Below, piece by piece: positions 37,987-46,770 of a stretch of DNA of 64,000 nucleotides; the stretch's first letter is position 1, and the number at the start of each line of letters is the position of its first letter. The translations under genes and the position numbers were made by a program. Origin of the DNA: Actinomycetota bacterium (GTDB taxonomy: Bacteria; Actinomycetota; Acidimicrobiia; IMCC26256; VFJJ01); assembly GCA_009886115.1 (NCBI GenBank), contig VFJJ01000051.1, positions 105,715 to 169,714 on the forward strand. The letters are read 5' to 3'. The notes below the pieces were generated by a model that was not told the origin of the DNA, did no database searches, and was given only the letters and a program-made list of their open reading frames with translations.

Positions 37987-38364
37987 TCACTCCAGGAGAG
38001 CCTGATACGCCGATGCGTCGAGGAGTGCCGTCGTCTCGGCGGTGTCGGCGATGGCGAGCTCGAAGATCCATCCGGCGCCGTACGGATCGGTGTTCACCAG
38101 CTCGGGCGTGTCGGCCAGCGCGTGGTTGGCGGCGCAGACGACACCGGCCAGCGGGGCGTAGATGGCCGACACCGACTTGGTCGACTCGATCTCGGCGACG
38201 ACGTCTCCCGAGGCGAACGTCACGCCGATCTCAGGGAGCTGCACGAAGACCACGTCTCCCAACGCGTCCTGGGCGTGATCGGTGATCCCGACCCGGGCCG
38301 AGGCGCCGGCGACCCGCACCCATTCGTGCTCGGCGGTGTAGGCGAGGTCGTCGGGGAAGCGCAT
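37987..38364 (-). CDS. gcvH: Glycine cleavage system H protein
   Basis: 125 residues. The lipoyl domain is complete, with the lipoylated lysine in EIESTKSVSAIYAP (Lys about residue 62) and a start typical of the family (FPDDLAYTAEHEWVRVAG). It carries the aminomethyl and dihydrolipoyl arms between P, T and L proteins. It precedes garA by 95 bases on the same strand, as in Mycobacterium. Partner gcvT is 3.4 kb down the block. Confidence 0.95.
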   Translation of the reverse strand: MRFPDDLAYTAEHEWVRVAGASARVGITDHAQDALGDVVFVQLPEIGVTFASGDVVAEIESTKSVSAIYAPLAGVVCAANHALADTPELVNTDPYGAGWIFELAIADTAETTALLDASAYQALLE

Positions 38365-38409
38365 CGGATCCTCCGTGTCGGCTGGTGAACCATGCTGCCA
38401 CGGCCACGC

Positions 38410-39093
38410 TCACGCCGACGAGCGCGCCGCCCGCTCTGCCCGAGCCGCCCGTCCGTCACGCAGCGCCGTGCGGGCCAGCGGCACGTACACCCACAGCGCG
38501 TACCAGCTGAAGGCCAGCCCGGGCCCGACGCAGGCCCAGCCGAGCAGGCGCAGGAGGTCGTGCAGCCAGCCGGGATCGACACCGGCACCCACCACGAAGA
38601 ACGGGAAGGCGAACATGTTCAAGAACGTGCCGGTCTTGCCCACCCACTGCACGTCGATGCGAGCCGCGCCCAGGGCCGCCAGGGTCAGCACCACCAGCGA
38701 GATGAGCACCTCTCGCACGAGCACGAGCCAGGCGACCCATCCCGGAACCGAGCCGTCGATGAGCACGGCGATCATGGCCACGCCGAGCATGATGCGGTCG
38801 GTGGTGGGGTCGAGCACCTTGCCGAGGGTGCTCGTCTGGCCGAACCGGCGGGCGATGTACCCGTCGACCCAATCGGTTGCGCCGAGCACGGCGAGCAGCA
38901 GCCCGGCGCCGACCCGGTCGTCGCGCTCGAACAGCAGCCAGAGGAACCACGGCACACAGCCCAGCCGAACCAGTGTCACCAGATTCGGCACCGTGAACAC
39001 GCCGGCCCATCCCTCGCGCACGACCTCGACCGGGATCGGCGGGTCGGACGGCGCGGAGAGGTCTCTTCGGTCGGCGGGGGTCGGGTCTTCCAT
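38410..39093 (-). CDS. CDP-alcohol phosphatidyltransferase (PgsA2-like)
   Basis: 227 residues from ATG 39093. The CDP-alcohol phosphotransferase motif is complete: DWVDGYIARRFGQTSTLG, then KVLDPTTDR (D-x2-D-G-x2-A-R-x8-G-x3-D-x3-D). About six membrane spans follow, and it would make a phospholipid from CDP-diacylglycerol on the cytosolic face of the membrane. It stands at the head of the gcvH-garA-ftsR block, as does pgsA2 in Mycobacterium, so orthology is likely. The lipid made (PG, PI or other) is not settled by sequence. Confidence 0.9.
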   Translation of the reverse strand: MEDPTPADRRDLSAPSDPPIPVEVVREGWAGVFTVPNLVTLVRLGCVPWFLWLLFERDDRVGAGLLLAVLGATDWVDGYIARRFGQTSTLGKVLDPTTDRIMLGVAMIAVLIDGSVPGWVAWLVLVREVLISLVVLTLAALGAARIDVQWVGKTGTFLNMFAFPFFVVGAGVDPGWLHDLLRLLGWACVGPGLAFSWYALWVYVPLARTALRDGRAARAERAARSSA

Positions 39094-39242
39094 GTGGTTG
39101 ACTCCACGGTATCGACGCCCCAAGCGCGGAGCACGGAGCGTGTGACCGCGTCCGGTTGCGGTGGGTGCGTCTCAGCGAGCAAGCTCACCCCTCGTCAGGT
39201 GCCGGTCGGCTCGTATCCGACCCGGGGGGACACAGGGGTGAC

Positions 39243-42080
39243 GTGGACGAGTTCTTGAATCTGGCCATCTCGGGAGCGATGACCGGCACCATCTACTCGC
39301 TGTTTGCCAGCGGTCTCACGCTCTCGTACTCGGCCACCGGGATCTTCAACTTCGCCTACGGGGCCGTGGCATATGTTGCAGCGCTGTTGTACTTCGAGCT
39401 CAACACCGGTCGAGGCTGGCCGATCCTGCCCGCTGCGCTGATCTGTCTCGTCGTGTTGCCCATCGTCCTCGGGCTCGGGCTGAACCTGGCGATCTTCCGG
39501 CCCCTCGCCAAAGCCACGCCCGAGGCCAAGACCATGGCGACCATCGGCCTCCTGGTCGCGCTGCCTGCACTGGCCAAGTGGATCGTCGACCTCCTCCGGA
39601 ACTCCCTCGACGTCCGACTCGCCGACTATCGGCAGGTCTTCAACCCGGTCGGGATCGGTCCCCAGCCGAAGAACAACTGGAACAAGTTCGACATCGTCTT
39701 CGACTCCGACAAGCTGATCGTGCTGATCTGCTCCGTGGTCGTGGCCAGCGCGCTCTGGTTTCTCATGCGCAAGACCACCCTCGGCCTCCAGATGCGCGCC
39801 GTCGTCGATCGGTCGGAGCTCGCTGAGCTGCGCGGCGTCGACGAGGGCCGTACGTCCTACACGGCGTGGATCGTCGGGATGTTCCTCGCGTGCCTCGCCG
39901 GAGTGATCGGCGCACCCCTGCTCCCCAACCTCGATTCCGACCTGTTCACGCTGTTCATCTTCATCGCGGCCGCCGCCACGGTGCTCGGCGGCTTGCGCTC
40001 GATCCCCTTGGCTTTCGCCGGCGGCATGATGTTGGGCATTCTCCAGAACCTGGTGCGGGGAAACATCGGCGGGCTCTTCGATTTCGCCGAGGACATCAAC
40101 GGTTTCGGGAACTCGGTGCCGTTCGTAGTCCTCCTCGCCGGTCTCATCGTCCTCGGCCGTGACCGGAGCCGCCGCGGTGGCACGGCGGCTGACGCTGTGC
40201 CACCGGCCAGCTTCACCGCAGACCTCACTCAGGCACGACGCATGGCGCCGTGGGTGCTGTGGATCACGTTCTTCCTGGTCTATCTCGTGTTCCTGGCTGA
40301 CAACTTCTACCTCGGCCTCATGGCACGCGGCCTCGCGCTGGGCCTCGTCTTCCTCTCATTCACGATCGTCACGGGCATGGGCGGGATGGTCAGCCTGGCC
40401 CAGACGGCATTCGTGACGGCCTCGGGCCTCACCGTTGGCCTGCTGACGCAGCAGTACGGCTGGCCCATGCTCCCGGCCCTCGTCGTAGCCGTCGCGGTGT
40501 GCGTCACATTGGGGCTCGTCGTCGCTGTCCCGGCCTTGCGTCTCGGAGGTCTCCCGCTGGCGCTCGCCACCTTGGCGCTGGCCTTCGCCTGCGACAGCGT
40601 CCTGTTCCAGTGGGACTGGTTCCGGAACGCGGCGCGTGGCTGGACGGTCGAACGGCCCGACCTCGGCTTCGTCGACCTCGATTCGAACAAGAACCTCGCG
40701 CTCGCGCTGTTGATCGTCGTCGGCCTGACCACATTGATGATCAGGAACCTCCAACGATCGGCGTCGGGCCGCCAGGTCGTGGCCGTGCGGACCTCGGAGC
40801 CGGCATCGTCGACATCAGGGATCTCCGTTGTGCGCTCGAAGCTCAAGCTCTTCGCGCTCTCAGCCGCCGTCGCCGCGCTGGGCGGATTCTTCCTCGCCGT
40901 GTTCAACGAGAGCATCAACAACACGTCGAACCCGACCCCGGTCGGGCTGTTCTGGCTGGCCAGCGTGGTCCTCTTCGGTGTGCGTCGTCCCGGAGGTGCG
41001 GTCATCGCCGGCATCGTCGCCGTGCTCAGCCCCCATCTGTTCTTGAACGGCTTCCACATCGGAAGCTCGGGATGGGACGGGACGGAGTCGATCCACATCC
41101 CCAACATCCTGTTCGGCATCGGGGCCATCCAACTGGCCCGCAATCCCGACGGGATCCTGGCCCTCACTGCCAAGCAGAACCAGGTCAAGCGCATGAAGCG
41201 CCGAGCGAAGAAGGCGGCGGCTGGCGCTGGGACGGTCTCGCCGGAACCCCGGGCAACTTCTCATCTCGACGAGATCGTCGCCCTCGAGGAGGCCGCTGAC
41301 GCGGCCACCGCCGCCTTGCATGCTCGAGCAATGGTGGAACGAGGCGTCGTTGCCTCGGGACACTCCATCACCTCGCTCGACTCCCCCGACGCCGCGCTCG
41401 TCCTCCGTGACGTGCACTCGGGGTACGGGCCCGTGCGCGTCCTGCACGGCATCAACTTGGCCCTCGAACGGGGAACGATCACCGCGATCGTGGGGGCCAA
41501 TGGGGCTGGCAAGTCGACGTTGTGTCTCACGGCCGCCGGGCAGGTGCCGGTCACGTCGGGTTCGATCACGCTCAAGGGCGTCGACATCACCGCCGACCGG
41601 GGATTCCGTCGGGCCCGAGCCGGGCTCGTGTTGGGACCCGAATCCCGGGGAATCTTCCCAGGTCTTTCTGTGCAGGAGAATCTGCAGCTTTGGTTGTCCA
41701 CTGCTGCCGAACGCGACCGGGCCTACGACCGCTTCCCCGTCCTGGGTGAGCGCCGCAACCTCCAGGCCGGATCGCTCTCTGGCGGCGAGCAACAGATGCT
41801 CACGCTCGCGCCGCTGTTGGTTCGGCCCCCCGAGGTCCTCATCGTCGACGAGCCGTCGCTCGGCCTGGCCCCGCTGATCATTGCCCAGATCCTCGAGCTG
41901 TTCCGTGAGTTGCGCAGCAACGGGGTCGCCATCCTCCTCGTCGAAGAGAAGGCGCGGGACATCCTGTCAGTCGCCGACACCGTGGCCTTCCTCGAGCTGG
42001 GCCACATTACGTGGATCGGGCCACGGAGCGATGTCGACGAAGACCGGCTGGCCGAGGCCTACCTCGGCGCCGGGGTCTGA
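39243..42080 (+). CDS. Single-chain branched-chain amino acid-type ABC transporter (LivH-LivM-LivF fusion)
   Basis: 945 residues, GTG 39243 with RBS GGGGTGAC upstream. Three domains in one chain: a LivH-like permease (about 1-300; AISGAMTGTIYSLFASGLTL, IFNFAYGA), a LivM-like permease (about 330-640; VTGMGGMVSLAQTAFV, AVPALRLGGLPLALATLALA), a Lys/Arg-rich then Ala-rich linker, and a LivF-like ATPase (about 705-945; Walker A GANGAGKST, signature LSGGEQQ, Walker B VLIVDEPS). No LivG-like second ATPase follows; the downstream neighbour is the binding protein. The transporter may use two copies of its own LivF part or a distant LivG. Substrate could be any amino acid-like or short-chain acid compound. 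Confidence 0.9.
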   Translation: MDEFLNLAISGAMTGTIYSLFASGLTLSYSATGIFNFAYGAVAYVAALLYFELNTGRGWPILPAALICLVVLPIVLGLGLNLAIFRPLAKATPEAKTMATIGLLVALPALAKWIVDLLRNSLDVRLADYRQVFNPVGIGPQPKNNWNKFDIVFDSDKLIVLICSVVVASALWFLMRKTTLGLQMRAVVDRSELAELRGVDEGRTSYTAWIVGMFLACLAGVIGAPLLPNLDSDLFTLFIFIAAAATVLGGLRSIPLAFAGGMMLGILQNLVRGNIGGLFDFAEDINGFGNSVPFVVLLAGLIVLGRDRSRRGGTAADAVPPASFTADLTQARRMAPWVLWITFFLVYLVFLADNFYLGLMARGLALGLVFLSFTIVTGMGGMVSLAQTAFVTASGLTVGLLTQQYGWPMLPALVVAVAVCVTLGLVVAVPALRLGGLPLALATLALAFACDSVLFQWDWFRNAARGWTVERPDLGFVDLDSNKNLALALLIVVGLTTLMIRNLQRSASGRQVVAVRTSEPASSTSGISVVRSKLKLFALSAAVAALGGFFLAVFNESINNTSNPTPVGLFWLASVVLFGVRRPGGAVIAGIVAVLSPHLFLNGFHIGSSGWDGTESIHIPNILFGIGAIQLARNPDGILALTAKQNQVKRMKRRAKKAAAGAGTVSPEPRATSHLDEIVALEEAADAATAALHARAMVERGVVASGHSITSLDSPDAALVLRDVHSGYGPVRVLHGINLALERGTITAIVGANGAGKSTLCLTAAGQVPVTSGSITLKGVDITADRGFRRARAGLVLGPESRGIFPGLSVQENLQLWLSTAAERDRAYDRFPVLGERRNLQAGSLSGGEQQMLTLAPLLVRPPEVLIVDEPSLGLAPLIIAQILELFRELRSNGVAILLVEEKARDILSVADTVAFLELGHITWIGPRSDVDEDRLAEAYLGAGV

Positions 42081-42179
42081 AAGCGAGGCACCAGGGGCCG
42101 AGCACGGTGGGGCATGACCACGCTCACCGACATGAATCTGTAACAATGACACCTCCGCCAGCTCGGCGGCAGGTACGAA

Positions 42180-42196
42180 CACCGGGAGACCCGGTG
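42180..42196. promoter_or_regulatory. Hairpin just upstream of the SBP ribosome binding site
   Basis: CACCGGG (42180-42186) pairs perfectly with CCCGGTG (42190-42196), with a 3-base loop. It is followed at once by the AAGGGGGAACA RBS of the binding-protein gene, so it may protect or time its translation. Confidence 0.5.
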
Positions 42197-42211
42197 AAAC
42201 AAGGGGGAACA

Positions 42212-43660
42212 GTGAAGCGATTCTGGCTGGTCAAGGTGCTCAGCCTCGTCGCGACGTTGGCACTCGTCGCCGCAGCCTGCGGTGACGACGACGACGGCGG
42301 CGAAGCCACACCCGAGACGACGGCAGAGGCATCCGGCACAACAGCCGCAGGTGGGACCGACGGTGCCACCACGACGGTGCCACCCGAGGGGACCGACACC
42401 ACCGAGGGGACCGATACCACCGAGGGGACCGACACCACCGAGGCGCCCGCGACCGACAGTGATCCGACGGCGACGCCGGTGCCGATGCCTGAGTTCGAGG
42501 GTGATCCCTCGACCCGAGGGATCACCGACGACTCAATCAAGGTCGGCGGGGTCGCGCAACTCGACTTCTTCCCAGGGATGGAAGAAGGCGCCCGGGCCCG
42601 ATTCGAGCGAGCCAATCGTGAGGGCGGCATCCACGGACGCGAGATCGAGTTCATCGGGATCGAGAACGACGGATCCGACACGGCCAAGAACCTCGACATC
42701 ATTCGGGGCCAGGTCGAGAACGAGGAAGTCTTCGCGATGATCGCGACGAGCCCGAGCCTCCTGCCTGGTTCGACCGACTACATGGCCGAGAACCACGTGC
42801 CGTTCTTCGGCTGGGGCTTCATGCCCGGGTTCTGCCACCCCAACTACTGGGGCTTCGGCTTCAACGGCTGCCTGTCGCCTGGGCCCTTCGGTGTCCCGGA
42901 CGCTCCGGGCAACGAGTCGTTGATCGCTCCCATCTCCGAGCTCGTGGGCAAGCCTGTCGAGGAGCTGAGAATCGTCGTGCTCAACAGCGACGACGACGCT
43001 GGCCGTGGTGGCCAGGCTGGATACCAGGCCCTGTTCGGTGACCAGATCGTGGCCGATGACTACGTTCCCACCGTCACCGCAGGTGGTGTCACCGACGCGA
43101 CGCCGTGGGTGAACCTCGTCAACGAAAACGACCCCGACGCGGTCATCCTGTCGGTCGACTTCGGTGCTGCCGTCGTGCTCAAGGCTGCGATCCTCGCCAG
43201 CGGCTACGAGGGTCCTCTCGTCGACTACACCACCTACCAGCCCGGATTGCTCGAGGCTCAGCCCAACGTGGCCCAGGGCCTCGAGGGCGGCTACACCAAC
43301 TCGCAGATCCCGCCGATCGAGGACGGCACCCCCGGTCCTCAGCAGATCATCACCGACCTCGAGGCCATCGGCGAGCCGCCGTTCGCGGCGTCGGGTGCTT
43401 CGATCGGCTACTGGTCGGCCGACCTGCTGGTGCAGCAGCTGCTCGCCGTCGGGGAGGATCTCAACACGAAGACCTTCTACGACACCGTCAACCTGACGGG
43501 CTTCACTTACACGCCGCCCGAAGGCGGCCTCGGTCCGATCGCCTACCCGATCGGTCACTTCCAGATGCAGCCTTGCGCAGCCCTTGTCCAGGTGATCGAC
43601 GGTAAGTACACGTCGGCCGTCCCGTTCTCGTGCTACAAGCTCGTCGACTTGGCTGCATAG
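42212..43660 (+). CDS. Substrate-binding lipoprotein of the branched-chain type ABC transporter
   Basis: 482 residues from GTG 42212, which follows a strong AAGGGGGAACA by 1-2 bases of spacing (a better fit than GTG 42194). Signal peptide with lipobox region ALVAAAC, then an Asp/Thr-rich linker with a repeated EGTDTT unit (about residues 59-76), and a periplasmic-binding-protein type I fold: DSIKVGGVAQLDFFPGMEEG, RGQVENEEVFAM, ADDYVPTVTAGGVTDATPW. It resembles Liv-type SBPs, tethered to the outer face of the membrane. It lies 131 bases after the transporter gene and the pair clearly works together. The ligand is unknown. Cysteine pairs (CHPNYWG and FNGC) may form a disulfide. Confidence 0.9.
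   Translation: MKRFWLVKVLSLVATLALVAAACGDDDDGGEATPETTAEASGTTAAGGTDGATTTVPPEGTDTTEGTDTTEGTDTTEAPATDSDPTATPVPMPEFEGDPSTRGITDDSIKVGGVAQLDFFPGMEEGARARFERANREGGIHGREIEFIGIENDGSDTAKNLDIIRGQVENEEVFAMIATSPSLLPGSTDYMAENHVPFFGWGFMPGFCHPNYWGFGFNGCLSPGPFGVPDAPGNESLIAPISELVGKPVEELRIVVLNSDDDAGRGGQAGYQALFGDQIVADDYVPTVTAGGVTDATPWVNLVNENDPDAVILSVDFGAAVVLKAAILASGYEGPLVDYTTYQPGLLEAQPNVAQGLEGGYTNSQIPPIEDGTPGPQQIITDLEAIGEPPFAASGASIGYWSADLLVQQLLAVGEDLNTKTFYDTVNLTGFTYTPPEGGLGPIAYPIGHFQMQPCAALVQVIDGKYTSAVPFSCYKLVDLAA
42385..42438. repeat. Three tandem 18-bp units coding EGTDTT
   Basis: CGAGGGGACCGACACCAC repeats from 42385, 42403 (one mismatch) and 42421, in frame, within the linker of the binding lipoprotein. Copy number could differ between strains. 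Confidence 0.85.
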
Positions 43661-43681
43661 CACCACCATCAGCTGATCACC

Positions 43682-43713
43682 GATGCCCGTCCACCTCCGG
43701 GTGGGCGGGCATC
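43682..43713. terminator. Strong hairpin between convergent genes
   Basis: GATGCCCGTCCACC (43682-43695) and GGTGGGCGGGCATC (43700-43713) pair over 14 bp with one mismatch and a TCCG tetraloop. It is 21 bases after the SBP stop and ends at the ribokinase stop, so it would terminate both ways. T-runs are short. Confidence 0.75.
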
Positions 43714-44674
43714 ACCGCGCCGGCGCGCCGGTGTGCGTCGGGTTGGCGCGTTGGAGCGCCTCGGTTGCCGCGAGGGTGGGCAGCGACGGGGTGGCCCCGG
43801 CGACCGTGGTGGCCAGGGCCCCGGCGGCGCTGGCCCGTTCGAGCGCGGCTGGCAGCGCCGAACCGGTGGCCAGGGCCGCGGCCAGTGCACCGCAGAACGC
43901 GTCGCCGGCGGCTGTGGAGTCGAGCGGCGTGACCCGAAACGCCGTCACCAGAAGCCCGGCGGCCGTCGGCCCGTCGACGAGCACCGCGCCACGTTCGCCC
44001 ATCGTCACCACGACGGCCCCGACCCCGCGGCGGAGCAGCACGCGGGCCGCGGCGATCGCCCCGTCGACGGTGGACGTGTCGAGGCCGGTGAGCAGCGCGG
44101 CCTCGTGCTCGTTCGGGACGAGGATGTCGCACAGGGCGAGGATGGCGTCGGGCAGGCCGTCCGCCGGTGCCGGAGCCGGGTTGAGGATCGTCACGGCCCC
44201 CGCCCCCCGTGCGACCGCCAGGGACGCAGCGACGACCACGAGCGGGCATTCGAGCTGGGCCAGCACGACACACGACCCTGCGATCGTCGACGCATGCCGT
44301 GCAATCGCCGCGTCGTCGACACGGCCGTTGGCTTCGGGCACCACCACGATGAGGTTCTCGCCGGCGTCGCTCACCGCGATGAGGGCCACGCCGGTCGGTG
44401 AGCCGACGAGACGTTGCACACCAACGGCGTCGATCGCCTCGGCCTCCAGCAGCGCCAGCAACGACTCGCCCATGGCGTCGCCTCCGACGGCGCCGATCAT
44501 GGCCGTGCGCGCGCCTTGACGGGCCGCGGCGACGGCCTGGTTGAGCCCCTTGCCGCCGGGCACCGTGACGAACGCGGTCCCCAGCACGGTTTCGCCGGGG
44601 GCGGGCAGCCGGGGGGTCCGGGCCACGAGATCCATGTTGAGGCTGCCCACCACCGTCACGTCGAAGATGCTCAT
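43712..44674 (-). CDS. rbsK: Ribokinase (PfkB family)
   Basis: 320 residues from ATG 44674. PfkB signatures: VVGSLNMDLVARTPRLPAPG, GGKGLNQAVAAARQG (residues about 40-54), and the ATP-side DSTAAGDAFCGALAAALA with catalytic Asp in GDAF (C-terminal). It phosphorylates ribose, or a related sugar or nucleoside, at the expense of ATP. It stands alone on the minus strand, divergent from the amine oxidase, so its sugar is not obvious; ribose is the default. The length is typical (about 305-315). Confidence 0.88.
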   Translation of the reverse strand: MSIFDVTVVGSLNMDLVARTPRLPAPGETVLGTAFVTVPGGKGLNQAVAAARQGARTAMIGAVGGDAMGESLLALLEAEAIDAVGVQRLVGSPTGVALIAVSDAGENLIVVVPEANGRVDDAAIARHASTIAGSCVVLAQLECPLVVVAASLAVARGAGAVTILNPAPAPADGLPDAILALCDILVPNEHEAALLTGLDTSTVDGAIAAARVLLRRGVGAVVVTMGERGAVLVDGPTAAGLLVTAFRVTPLDSTAAGDAFCGALAAALATGSALPAALERASAAGALATTVAGATPSLPTLAATEALQRANPTHTGAPAR

Positions 44675-44775
44675 GGCCCGCCATCCTCCCATGCCGGTCC
44701 CGAACTTCTCGTCCAGAACCGCGCCGAGAGCGGTCGGGGACGCTAAGAACGGCTGTGCATGCGTAGCCTGGGGCC

Positions 44776-46770
44776 ATGAGCGACGTGCATCCCCTGGCCC
44801 TGCTGAGCGCCGACGAGATCAACGATGCGGTGGCGATCCTCAGGGCCGATCACCGCATCGCCGGCGCCGCCGACACAGCCGAGACTGTTCGATTCCCCGC
44901 CGTGCGGGTGGCCGAACCCACCAAGGCGGAGCTGGCCGAGATGGAAGCGGGAACACGGCCGATCGACCGGCGGGTGCGGGTGATGGTCGTGCCCGGGCCC
45001 GGGCCGGGTGTCGTCGACGCGGTGGTGTCGCTCACCACCGGGCAGGTGGTGGAATGGGTCGAGACGGCCGACGCCCATCCGACGCTGCTGTTCATGGAGG
45101 CCATGAGCGCGATCAACGCCACCCGGGCGCACCCCGAGTGGCAGGCGGCCATCCGTCTGCGCGGCATCGAGGACTTCGAGCAGGTCCAGATCGACCCGTG
45201 GCCACCCGGGCGCTTCGGGTTGGCGTACGAGTCGGAGCGGCGCATCGTGCGGTGCATCTCGTTCTGGCGCGAAACCGGTGGCGCCAACGGGTATGCCCGT
45301 CCGATCGAGGGCTTGCTGACGATCGTCGACGCGGCCCGGGGTGAGGTGCTCGAGTTCATCGACACCGGCATCGTGCCGCTGGCTCCCGAGCTCGGCAGCT
45401 ACTTCCCCGCCGACCAGCCGAGCCTGCGCAGCGACCTCAAGCCGATCGAGATCACCCAGCCCGAAGGGCCCAGCTTCACCGTCGACGGGAATCTCGTTGG
45501 GTGGCAGGGCTGGCAGCTCCGCATCGGCTGGGATCCCTTCGAGGGCCTGGTGCTGCACCAGGTGGGCTATCGCGATCGCAGCGGGGCGAGCGCGGTCGAC
45601 GAGCTGCGGCCCATCCTGCATCGAGCCGCCGTCTCGGAGATGGTCGTACCGTACGGCGACACCGACCCCATGCACTTCTGGAAGAACGCCTTCGACGCCG
45701 GCGAGTGGGGCCTCGGTCGCATGACCACGTCGCTCAAGCTGGGCTGCGACTGCGTGGGGCACATCCACTATTTCGACGTGCACAACACCCTCGACCGGGG
45801 CGAGCCCTACGTGGTGGCCAACGCCATCTGCATGCACGAGGAGGACTACGGGATCCTCTGGAAGCACGTCGACATGCACCACGGCACCAGCGAGGTGCGG
45901 CGCTCCCGCCGCCTCGTCGTGAGCTTCGTGGCCACCGTGGGCAACTACGAGTACGGGTTCTTCTGGTACTTCTACCTCGACGGCACGATCCAGCTCGAGG
46001 TCAAGCTCACCGGGATCATGTCGACCAAGGCCATGGCGATCGACGCCCCGGCGTCGGCGGCACTCCCCTACACGCGCCAGATCGCCCCGGGCCTGGCCGC
46101 CCCTCTGCACCAGCACCTGTTCAACGTGCGTCTCGACGTCACGGTCGACGGCTTCGACAACACAGTCGAGGAGGTGAACGTGCGACCGATCCCGCCGGGG
46201 CCCGACAACCCGTGGGCCAACGCCTTCGTGGCCGAGGCCACCGTGCTCGAGACCGAGCTCGCGGCGATCCGAGACATCGACCCGGCGAAGGCTCGCGCCT
46301 GGCGCATCGTCAATCCCACCAAGCTCAACGGGCTCGGCGAGCCTGTGGCCTACAAGCTCATCCCCGGCTCGACACCTACCTTGCACGCCGACCCGTCGTC
46401 GAACGTGGGTCGACGCGCCGGCTTCGCCCGTCACAACCTCTGGGTCACACCGTGGCGGGCCGACGAGCGCCGCGCGGCTGGCGAATACCCCAACCAGAGC
46501 GTCGGCGGCGACGGCCTGCCGCGCTGGACGGCCGCCGATCGGCCCATCGTCGACACCGACATCGTGGTCTGGCACACCTTCGGCGTGACGCATGTACCCC
46601 GGCCCGAGGACTGGCCCGTCATGCCCGTCGAGTACGCGGGCTTCTCGCTCGTACCCTTCGGCTTCTTCGACCGCAACCCGGCCCTCGACCTCCCGCCCGC
46701 GGCGGCCGACGGCGAGCACTGCCACGCCGAGACCGCCGAGCCGGCCGAGACCGGCACACCGTCGCCGTGA
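44776..46770 (+). CDS. Copper/topaquinone primary-amine oxidase
   Basis: 664 residues, ATG 44776. The topaquinone site NYEY (Asn390, Tyr391) sits in a VGNYEYGFFWYF strand; Tyr391 would become the cofactor. Copper ligands H445 and H447 (HQHLF) and the distal His in the FARHNLWV strand are present, as is an N-terminal CuAO domain pair before the catalytic beta-sandwich. It oxidises primary amines with O2 to aldehydes, ammonia and H2O2. There is no signal peptide, so it works in the cytosol or on export by another route. The C-terminus is Pro/Glu rich. It is overlapped by the following amidohydrolase gene by four bases; the coupled pair suggests an amine degradation route. Confidence 0.92.
   Translation: MSDVHPLALLSADEINDAVAILRADHRIAGAADTAETVRFPAVRVAEPTKAELAEMEAGTRPIDRRVRVMVVPGPGPGVVDAVVSLTTGQVVEWVETADAHPTLLFMEAMSAINATRAHPEWQAAIRLRGIEDFEQVQIDPWPPGRFGLAYESERRIVRCISFWRETGGANGYARPIEGLLTIVDAARGEVLEFIDTGIVPLAPELGSYFPADQPSLRSDLKPIEITQPEGPSFTVDGNLVGWQGWQLRIGWDPFEGLVLHQVGYRDRSGASAVDELRPILHRAAVSEMVVPYGDTDPMHFWKNAFDAGEWGLGRMTTSLKLGCDCVGHIHYFDVHNTLDRGEPYVVANAICMHEEDYGILWKHVDMHHGTSEVRRSRRLVVSFVATVGNYEYGFFWYFYLDGTIQLEVKLTGIMSTKAMAIDAPASAALPYTRQIAPGLAAPLHQHLFNVRLDVTVDGFDNTVEEVNVRPIPPGPDNPWANAFVAEATVLETELAAIRDIDPAKARAWRIVNPTKLNGLGEPVAYKLIPGSTPTLHADPSSNVGRRAGFARHNLWVTPWRADERRAAGEYPNQSVGGDGLPRWTAADRPIVDTDIVVWHTFGVTHVPRPEDWPVMPVEYAGFSLVPFGFFDRNPALDLPPAAADGEHCHAETAEPAETGTPSP

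Noticed and set aside
35285-38364. Four-base overlaps as sequencing errors
   Set aside because: They recur at several gene pairs with intact domains on both sides, which is normal coupling in actinobacteria.
39243-42080. Frameshift or misassembly making the Liv fusion
   Set aside because: The frame is continuous with clear linkers between the domains and a good RBS only at the first; two independent joins by error are unlikely.
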